A DNA stretch of 13,902 bases from Deinococcus sp. (lineage in GTDB: Bacteria > Deinococcota > Deinococci > Deinococcales > Deinococcaceae), in contig NZ_JAUNHK010000062.1 of assembly GCF_030523985.1 (NCBI RefSeq), positions 1 through 13,902 of the forward strand. Direction: 5' to 3'. Below, piece after piece: positions 1 through 4,586 of this stretch. Below the pieces are notes generated by a model that saw nothing but the letters and a program-made list of their open reading frames with translations, did no database searches and was not told the origin of the DNA. The position numbers were made by a program, and so were the translations under genes. Position 1 is the stretch's first letter, and each line of letters opens with the position of its first letter.

Positions 1-400
1 CACTGCACGACAGGTCGCCGCCGATGTCGTTGCCAGCCACCACGAGGCTGCCGCCACTATTCAGCACCACGCTGCCGCTGATTTTGTTGCCGGAAATCTG
101 CACGTTGGCAAAGCCCTCGCCGCGCACGCTGCCGCCGATCAGGTTTCCGCTGAGGCTCAGGTTGGCGTTGCGGCCCACATACACGTCACCCTGCACGCTG
201 CCGAGCGACAGAACGCAGTTGCCCCCTTCCGGCACGACGACGTTGCCCGAGATGGCTCCGGCCTTCACGCCGTTGCAGGTCGTGCCCTGGGGCGGGGTGG
301 TCGGGTTCTGCAGGACCGGGGTGGTGGGCGTGGTCGAGGTGCAGGCACTCAGGGCGATGGTCAGGCAGGCCACCGTAGCAGCGAAGAGGAGTCTGAACAT
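1..400 (-). CDS. Putative lipoprotein with repetitive beta-rich body (3' end outside window)
   Basis: Reading left from the ATG at 398-400 there is an open frame of 133 codons with no stop before the window edge. It begins MFRLLFAATVACLTIALSAC, a signal peptide ending in a lipobox (LSAC), so it should be a lipid-anchored exported protein. A Thr/Pro-rich linker follows (about residues 22-38). The body then repeats short Gly/Asn/Val/Ser units such as ISGNVVV, VQGDVYVG, LIGGSVRG, ISGNKISGSVV and VAGNDIGGD. That spacing suggests a right-handed beta-helix or bactofilin-like fold; this is inference. Cysteines at about residues 42, 62 and 132 could form disulfides. The start is supported by a TACAAT -10 box exactly 6 nt upstream (leaderless). 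An ATG at 406-408 is in another frame. Function unknown. Confidence 0.8.
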   Translation of the reverse strand, partial: MFRLLFAATVACLTIALSACTSTTPTTPVLQNPTTPPQGTTCNGVKAGAISGNVVVPEGGNCVLSLGSVQGDVYVGRNANLSLSGNLIGGSVRGEGFANVQISGNKISGSVVLNSGGSLVVAGNDIGGDLSCS

Positions 401-406
401 GCCGAC

Positions 407-412
407 ATTGTA
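407..412 (-). promoter_or_regulatory. -10 box of a leaderless promoter for the 1-400 lipoprotein
   Basis: On the minus strand TACAAT lies 6 nt before the ATG at 400, so transcription would start at or next to the start codon. There is no purine-rich ribosome binding site. No convincing -35 is seen at 16-18 nt; TTGAAC is present but only 11 nt upstream. Confidence 0.5.
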
Positions 413-490
413 ATTTAGACCCAGTTCAAATTCGTGAGGAGAACGCTTGCACGTCGCAGCCCGGCTAAAAGTTGCATAGACGTGGGCACC

Positions 491-1432
491 TCAGCGGGTC
501 AGGGCTTCGTCCAGCGCTTCCACAAAGGCGTCTTCGTCGTCCAGCCAGGGGTAATGCCCGGTGTCGAGCACGGTCAGGTCGCCGCCCGCCAGGTCCACCA
601 CCCAGTCGGTCTGTTCAGGGTAGCTGGTGCGGTCATGTACGCCCGCGATGACGAAGACCGGGCGGCGAATCTCCTGCATGAAGGCCGGGTACTCGAACTC
701 CCAGAGGCCCTGATTGACGAGTGCCTGCTGCATTTCCGCGCCGCCCAGAAGCTGGCTTTCCACGTCCAGAAACTCCAGCCGCATCCGGCTCTGGGGGTCT
801 ACGAATTGCAGGGCGTTGAGCAGGTCGCGGGCATTGAGCCGGGCAAACGCCGCCTCGATACGGGCCGCGCCGATGGGCGGGTGCTGGCCTTCGGGCGTCT
901 GGGCACGAACTTTGACCGCCGGGTCTTCAAACTCAGCGCCTGCCAGCGCCGAGGCTTCGCGCAGCAGCGTCAGTGCCAGTGCCGGGAAATGCACCCAGGG
1001 GTTCACAACTACGGCGCGGGCGGTGCGGGTGGGATAGCGCCGGGCGTATTCCAGCGCAATCAGCGCCCCAAAGCCGTGGCCCAGCGGCACAATCTGCTCG
1101 GCCCCCAGAAAGTCGCGCAGTTCTTCCACGTCGGCCACCAGCGTGTCGAGGTCGAGGGTGTCGGCGTCGCCTGCGGCTTTGGCCTGCTCGGTGTCTTCCA
1201 GCGCCCCACTGCGCCCGCATCCGCGCTGGTCGAGGTACACCACGCGCCGCCCCAGGTCTTCCAGGCGCTCGCCCAGCAACTCACGAAACGAAAAACTGTT
1301 GTAGCCGGGGCCGCCGTGCAGGTACACCAGCGGGGCGGCGGGCGTGGCTTCGCCCACGACTTCAAAGTAGAGGTCTGCGCCGTTCAGGTGCGCTTCGTAG
1401 ATGCCTGCGGGCAAGGGTTCGGGGGAGGTCAT
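491..1432 (-). CDS. Alpha/beta hydrolase, prolyl aminopeptidase-like, nucleophile Ser replaced by Gly
   Basis: This 313-residue protein has the layout of the proline iminopeptidase branch of the alpha/beta hydrolases. HGGPG (39-43) is the oxyanion-hole signature and DQRGCGRS (68-75) is a hallmark of that branch. A nucleophile-elbow segment follows at 118-122, then a cap region, then candidate acid Asp267 (VIAGVHDR) and base His293 (DTGHYPW). The elbow reads GHGFG where the family has GxSxG, so the catalytic serine position (120) is glycine. The codons around it (GGC CAC GGC TTT GGG) leave no ambiguity. Either the protein no longer hydrolyses peptides or esters, or it uses another chemistry. 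There is no signal peptide, so it is cytosolic. The start at 1432 is preceded by TACAAT at a 6-nt distance and no ribosome binding site. It is divergent from the hydrolase at 1504. Confidence 0.85.
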   Translation of the reverse strand: MTSPEPLPAGIYEAHLNGADLYFEVVGEATPAAPLVYLHGGPGYNSFSFRELLGERLEDLGRRVVYLDQRGCGRSGALEDTEQAKAAGDADTLDLDTLVADVEELRDFLGAEQIVPLGHGFGALIALEYARRYPTRTARAVVVNPWVHFPALALTLLREASALAGAEFEDPAVKVRAQTPEGQHPPIGAARIEAAFARLNARDLLNALQFVDPQSRMRLEFLDVESQLLGGAEMQQALVNQGLWEFEYPAFMQEIRRPVFVIAGVHDRTSYPEQTDWVVDLAGGDLTVLDTGHYPWLDDEDAFVEALDEALTR

Positions 1433-1438
1433 AGGGCG

Positions 1439-1444
1439 ATTGTA
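1439..1444 (-). promoter_or_regulatory. -10 box of a leaderless promoter for the 491-1432 hydrolase
   Basis: TACAAT on the minus strand ends 6 nt before the ATG at 1432. This is the same hexamer and the same spacing as for the lipoprotein start at 400. No clear -35 is visible. Confidence 0.5.
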
Positions 1445-1491
1445 GGTGTCCAGAGCGACTTTCGTTGCAGACGTGGGCGCAGGCGGCGGCC

Positions 1492-1497
1492 CACAAT
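1492..1497 (+). promoter_or_regulatory. -10-like box of a leaderless promoter for the 1504 hydrolase
   Basis: CACAAT lies 6 nt before the ATG at 1504, giving the same geometry as the other leaderless starts here, though the first T of TAnnnT is C. TTGCAG at 1465-1470 could be a -35 but would be 21 nt away. Together with the minus-strand box at 1439-1444 this makes a compact divergent promoter region. Confidence 0.35.
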
Positions 1498-1503
1498 TGG
1501 CCT

Positions 1504-2211
1504 ATGACGGCCCCCTCCTTTTCCGCCACCCGCCTGAGCGCCCGACCCGACCCCACGTTGCCGCCGCCCAGCGAACGCGGACTATTTCCACTCGGTCTGG
1601 GAGGGCAGCGCGACGGGCTGTTGTATGTGCCGCAGTCCCACCCGCTGACCGGGCCGCGCCCGCTGCTCGTCGCCTGCCACGGGGCGGGGAGTCAGGCCAG
1701 CCATTCCATCCGGCCTTTCGTGGAGGCTGCCGAGGAGCACGGCCTCATCCTGCTCGCCTGCGACTCACGCGGGGGCACCTGGGACATGATTCGTGGCGGC
1801 CCTGATTCTGGCGGTTATGGCCCCGACGTGGCGTTTATAGACCGGGCGCTGGAACTGGTGTTCAGCCGCGTCGCCATTGACCCCGCGCACCTCGCGCTCG
1901 ACGGCTTTTCGGACGGGGCCAGTTACGCGCTGTCGCTGGGGCTGAACAATGGCGACCTGTTCTCGCACCTGCTGGGCTTTTCGCCGGGCTTTCTGGCTCC
2001 GGCGGGGCAGGTGGGGCAGCCGCGCATTTTCGTGTCGCACGGCACCGCTGACCGGGTGCTGTCCATTGACCGCTGCGGGCGCGTCATCCGCGAGCAGCTC
2101 ACGCAGGCGGGCTACGACCTGCACTACACCGAATTTGAAGGCGGTCACACCGTCCCGCCCGAGGTGCAGCGGGAGGCGCTCGGCTGGTGGGGCGTGCTGA
2201 CCGGGCGCTGA
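1504..2211 (+). CDS. Alpha/beta hydrolase (carboxylesterase / LpqC-like), intact triad
   Basis: A 235-residue serine hydrolase of the phospholipase/carboxylesterase type, resembling small PHB-depolymerase-like esterases. ACHGAG (57-62) is the oxyanion region. GFSDG (134-138) is the nucleophile elbow with Ser136. HGTADRVL (179-186) carries the probable acid Asp183, and FEGGHTVP (211-218) carries the base His215. There is no signal peptide; the N-terminus is Pro- and Ser-rich. The natural substrate cannot be read from the sequence. I chose the ATG at 1504 over the TTG at 1465 because a CACAAT box sits 6 nt before it and the extra 13 residues show no family features. It lies 46 nt before the PhoX-like lipoprotein on the same strand and could partly co-transcribe with it. 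Confidence 0.85.
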   Translation: MTAPSFSATRLSARPDPTLPPPSERGLFPLGLGGQRDGLLYVPQSHPLTGPRPLLVACHGAGSQASHSIRPFVEAAEEHGLILLACDSRGGTWDMIRGGPDSGGYGPDVAFIDRALELVFSRVAIDPAHLALDGFSDGASYALSLGLNNGDLFSHLLGFSPGFLAPAGQVGQPRIFVSHGTADRVLSIDRCGRVIREQLTQAGYDLHYTEFEGGHTVPPEVQREALGWWGVLTGR

Positions 2212-2244
2212 CACGCCGCTGAGATTGCGCTGATGGTGTGGGCC

Positions 2245-2250
2245 TAGCGT
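2245..2250 (+). promoter_or_regulatory. Possible -10 box for the PhoX-like lipoprotein
   Basis: TAGCGT matches TAnnnT and ends 7 nt before the ATG at 2258. It fits a leaderless start and argues against the GTG at 2249 being the initiation codon. No good -35 is seen. Confidence 0.3.
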
Positions 2251-2257
2251 GAGCAAG

Positions 2258-3691
2258 ATGAAAAAGATTGCTCTGCTTTCCCTCACGGCCCTCCTGACCC
2301 TCACCGCTTGCGGCACCAGAACCACGCCCAGCGAAGAGAAGGTGGAAAACAGCGTCATGCCCTTCATGGAGACCGCCAGAACTGCCAAGGCGATGGGCGG
2401 CAGCCTGGAGTGGAACAAGATGGAAGGTCTGGCCTATGACGCCAGCACCCGCACCCTCTACATCGCCGTGACCTCCTTCCTGGGCGGCATGAGCGACGGC
2501 AAAGGCGACATCCAGTTCCCCGCCAACAAGTGCGGCGGCATCGTGGCCGCGCAACTGGACAGCAACCTGAACGCCACCAAGCTGACCCCCATTCTGGTCG
2601 GCAAGCCCGTCGAGGGCGGCTACTGCGACGTGAGCGGCCTCAACAACCCCGACAACATCTTCCTCGATAAAAAGGGCCGCCTGTGGATTGGCGAAGACGG
2701 CGACGACACCCGCAACACCCTGTGGACGTACGACCTCAAGACCAAGGCCTTCAAGCGCTTTGCCGTGGTGCCCAACGGCGGCGAAGTGACGGGTCTGCGC
2801 GTGAGCGAGCAGGGCGACCTGTTCATGAACATTCAGCACCCCGAAAAGGACAACGTGGCCCCCTACGACAAGGGCACGGTGGGCGTGGTCAGCGGCTTTA
2901 ACGCCAACACCGACGACTTTGCCGAACTGGCTTACGACGGCACTCCCCTGAAGGAACTGAAAGTGGCGACGGGCAAGTACAACGTGCTGGGCCGCGCCGG
3001 GGAGCAGGGTCTGGGCGTCATCAAGAACGCCGACGGCAGCAGCGTGACCAGCAACAACCCCGACGCCAACATGCTGATTGCCACCGGAACCGACACGGGC
3101 GTGCTCTACACCCACTGGGAAACCCGCCCCGGCGGAATCAGCCGCCTGGACATGAAGCGTGAAGGCGGCGTCTGGAAGGCCAGCAACCCCAGCATGGTGG
3201 ACATGAGCAGCGTGAACGGCACCTGGGTCAACTGCAACGGCAGCGTGACCCCCTGGAACACCGCCCTGACCAGCGAGGAATACCCCGCCGAGACGGACGC
3301 CGACTGGGCCAAGGCCGAACCCGCCATGACCAAGCACCTGGGCAAGAAGGCCAACCGCTACGACTACGGCTACGTCAGCGAAATTACCCCCAGCGGCGCG
3401 GGCCAGACCATCCAGAAGCACTACGCGATGGGCCGCACCAGCTTTGAAATGGCCCTGGTGCTGGATGACAAAAAGACCGTGTACTACGGCGACGACGGCG
3501 ACATGCGCGGCATGTACAAGTTCGTGGCCGACAAAGCGGGCGACCTCAGCGCGGGCACCCTGTACGTCGCCAAGCTGACCCAGGTGGACGACGCGACGAG
3601 CGTCAACGGCAAGAGCCTGAACGTGAGCTGGATCAAGCTGGGCCACGGCAACGACAAGGAAATCGGCGAAGCCATCCGCCGCATGGACTGA
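2258..3691 (+). CDS. PhoX/DUF839-like lipoprotein (putative phosphatase or beta-propeller protein)
   Basis: A 477-residue exported protein. MKKIALLSLTALLTLTAC is a lipoprotein signal peptide with lipobox LTAC, lipidated Cys18. The body carries features I associate with the PhoX (DUF839) family: KMEGLAYD (54-61), YCDVSGLNNPDN (122-133), LWIGEDGDD (142-150), GEVTGLRV (175-182) and NIQHP (191-195). In characterised PhoX enzymes such acidic and Cys/Arg residues bind iron and calcium and release phosphate from esters; whether this protein does so is inference. It differs from typical PhoX in using a Sec/lipoprotein signal without a twin-arginine motif, and in being shorter than the 600-700 residues I would expect. 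The MKK start at 2258 is preferred over the in-frame GTG at 2249 because the signal peptide then starts normally. A strong terminator follows 16 nt after the stop. Confidence 0.75.
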   Translation: MKKIALLSLTALLTLTACGTRTTPSEEKVENSVMPFMETARTAKAMGGSLEWNKMEGLAYDASTRTLYIAVTSFLGGMSDGKGDIQFPANKCGGIVAAQLDSNLNATKLTPILVGKPVEGGYCDVSGLNNPDNIFLDKKGRLWIGEDGDDTRNTLWTYDLKTKAFKRFAVVPNGGEVTGLRVSEQGDLFMNIQHPEKDNVAPYDKGTVGVVSGFNANTDDFAELAYDGTPLKELKVATGKYNVLGRAGEQGLGVIKNADGSSVTSNNPDANMLIATGTDTGVLYTHWETRPGGISRLDMKREGGVWKASNPSMVDMSSVNGTWVNCNGSVTPWNTALTSEEYPAETDADWAKAEPAMTKHLGKKANRYDYGYVSEITPSGAGQTIQKHYAMGRTSFEMALVLDDKKTVYYGDDGDMRGMYKFVADKAGDLSAGTLYVAKLTQVDDATSVNGKSLNVSWIKLGHGNDKEIGEAIRRMD

Positions 3692-3706
3692 GCCGCCCAC
3701 CCCACG

Positions 3707-3741
3707 AAAAAGAGCCGGAGGCCCACGCTTCCGGCTTTTTT
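3707..3741 (+). terminator. Rho-independent terminator after the PhoX-like gene
   Basis: Arms 3713-3721 (AGCCGGAGG) and 3728-3736 (CTTCCGGCT) form a 9-bp stem with one G-T pair and a 6-nt loop. A run of T follows, and A residues before the stem can pair with it, so the hairpin may also work from the opposite strand. Confidence 0.9.
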
Positions 3742-3748
3742 ACTCGCT

Positions 3749-3781
3749 CTGCCCCCGCTGAGGTCGCCAAAACAGAAGCTT
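3749..3781 (+). repeat. 33-bp direct repeat, left copy flanking the toxin-antitoxin pair
   Basis: The stretch starting CTGCCCCCGCTGAGG and ending AGAAGCTT is repeated at 4538-4570 with 30 of 33 bases identical; the differences are at 3764, 3772 and 3777. The two copies bracket the toxin-antitoxin genes. It could be a dispersed small repeat of the genome or the trace of a cassette insertion. Confidence 0.8.
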
Positions 3782-3823
3782 CGAGCAGAGGCCAAATGCG
3801 CGTAGGCCGAATCGTAAGAATGT

Positions 3824-3829
3824 TAATAT
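3824..3829 (+). promoter_or_regulatory. -10 box of a leaderless promoter for the toxin-antitoxin operon
   Basis: TAATAT, close to the TATAAT consensus, ends exactly 6 nt before the antitoxin ATG at 3836. There is no ribosome binding site. No clear -35 is seen at 3800-3807. Such pairs are usually autoregulated by the antitoxin, but I see no clear operator palindrome beyond ATGCAT at 3828-3833. Confidence 0.5.
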
Positions 3830-3835
3830 GCATTT

Positions 3836-4087
3836 ATGACATACCAGAATGCTCAACGAATTACCGCTAGCCTGCCGCCGCACCTTGCCACCTTTATTGA
3901 CGAGTACCAGAAACAGACGGGCACCAGCAAAAGCGAAATCATCGCCCTTGGCCTGAAGGCCTTACAGGAAAAACTGCTGGCCGATCAATACGCCGCCCTT
4001 GCCGCTGAGAACGACCCGGAACGCGCCCTGTTCCTTGAAGGCAACGTTGACGGTCTTGAACCCAGTGACGGCAGCGAATGGCTGTAA
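3836..4087 (+). CDS. Ribbon-helix-helix antitoxin of a MazEF/PemIK-type pair
   Basis: An 83-residue protein. Residues 8-44 fit a ribbon-helix-helix DNA-binding fold: a short strand RITASL, a helix (HLATFIDEYQKQTG), a turn (TSKSE) and a second helix (IIALGLKALQEKLL). The acidic, Leu-rich tail (about 57-83, ending DGSEWL) is the kind of segment that wraps around and blocks a MazF-family toxin. Its gene overlaps the toxin gene by 10 nt in another frame, a standard toxin-antitoxin arrangement that couples their translation. The RHH domain probably also represses the operon promoter; this comes from family knowledge, not from a site seen here. Its codon use is less GC-rich than in the flanking genes (one line counted 57%). 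Confidence 0.85.
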   Translation: MTYQNAQRITASLPPHLATFIDEYQKQTGTSKSEIIALGLKALQEKLLADQYAALAAENDPERALFLEGNVDGLEPSDGSEWL

Positions 4088-4425
4088 GCCTCATCCGGCG
4101 CGGCGATATTTTCCTGACACACTTCGGCCCGGCCCGCGCTGGAGAACCGGACTTCAGGCGTCCCGCCGTAGTCATCACCAACAACGTCGCCAACGCCAAA
4201 GCGGACGCACTGACCGTTATTCCCCTCACCAGCAACCTGAATACGGTTTACGACTTTCAACTGCTGCTGCCCACCGAGCGTACTGGGTTGAACCTGGACA
4301 GCAAAGCGCAGACGGAACTGATGACCTGTATCGCCGTGACTCGCCTGGGGAAACGGCTGGGCCATGTCCCCCCCGACTTGATGCAGGAACTGGACGCCCG
4401 AATCCGCTTGCACTTGGCCCTGTAA
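4078..4425 (+). CDS. MazF/PemK-family endoribonuclease toxin
   Basis: A 115-residue protein with family hallmarks in order: RRGDIFLTHFGP (7-18), RRPAVVITNN (27-36), ALTVIPLTSN (44-53), then LNLDSKAQTE (71-80) and IAVTRLGKRLGHV (85-97). Family members are small barrel-fold ribonucleases that cut mRNA at short recognition sequences and arrest growth unless bound by their antitoxin. The length is normal for the family and no key segment is missing, so it looks functional. The target sequence cannot be predicted. It starts at ATG 4078, inside the last codons of the antitoxin. One line counted is 52% GC, lower than host genes, which fits acquisition by transfer. Confidence 0.92.
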   Translation: MAVSLIRRGDIFLTHFGPARAGEPDFRRPAVVITNNVANAKADALTVIPLTSNLNTVYDFQLLLPTERTGLNLDSKAQTELMTCIAVTRLGKRLGHVPPDLMQELDARIRLHLAL

Positions 4426-4476
4426 AAGCGGAAGGGAGCCGCCCGCAAGCCGCTCCCCGCCCCCTTTCCCGCCTTC

Positions 4477-4517
4477 CATCATCCATCAGGCCGCAAGGCC
4501 GAACCCATCATCCATCA
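4477..4517 (+). repeat. Two exact 12-bp direct repeats around a small hairpin
   Basis: CATCATCCATCA occurs at 4477-4488 and at 4506-4517, 29 bp apart start to start. The 17-nt spacer contains GGCCGCAAGGCC, which can fold into a 4-bp stem with a GCAA tetraloop. Function unknown. Confidence 0.7.
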
Positions 4518-4537
4518 CCGCGCCGACGGCGCTCCCC

Positions 4538-4570
4538 CTGCCCCCGCTGAGGCCGCCAAAGCAGAGGCTT
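4538..4570 (+). repeat. 33-bp direct repeat, right copy
   Basis: This is the partner of 3749-3781 in the same orientation, differing at 4553, 4561 and 4566. It ends 16 nt before the stop codon of the AT-rich nuclease-NTPase gene, so it marks both the right edge of the toxin-antitoxin cassette and the left edge of the AT-rich segment. Confidence 0.8.
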
Positions 4571-4586
4571 GGGCTACAAACGGGGC

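Larger units (their letters stand above)
4426..4586. other. Intergenic stretch with small hairpins and short repeats
   Basis: This stretch between the converging toxin and nuclease genes holds no gene. It contains a possible stem GGGAGC/GCTCCC at 4435-4458 without a T-run, two exact copies of CATCATCCATCA at 4477-4488 and 4506-4517, a small GGCC-GCAA-GGCC hairpin between them, a GCGCCGACGGCGC near-palindrome around 4520-4532, and then the right 33-bp repeat. The composition resembles an intergenic repeat element. No good terminator is seen for either gene. Confidence 0.6.

Noticed and set aside
434..1507. 357-codon plus-strand frame opposite the Gly120 hydrolase
   Set aside because: The minus strand carries HGGPG and DQRGCGRS; the plus frame has no motifs and is rich in Arg, Gln and His.
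2099..3700. Long minus-strand open frame (533 codons) opposite the PhoX-like gene
   Set aside because: Its translation is low-complexity Val/His/Ala/Gly, the usual mirror of GC-rich coding sequence, whereas the plus strand has a signal peptide and family motifs.
3821..3860. An autoregulatory operator palindrome at the antitoxin start
   Set aside because: Only the 6-bp ATGCAT is symmetric; extending outward the arms do not match.
4477..4517. A CRISPR-like array from the CATCATCCATCA copies
   Set aside because: There are only two 12-bp copies, the spacer is a small hairpin, and no cas genes are present.
3749..4570. The 33-bp repeats as insertion-sequence ends
   Set aside because: They are direct rather than inverted, and no transposase gene lies between or beside them.
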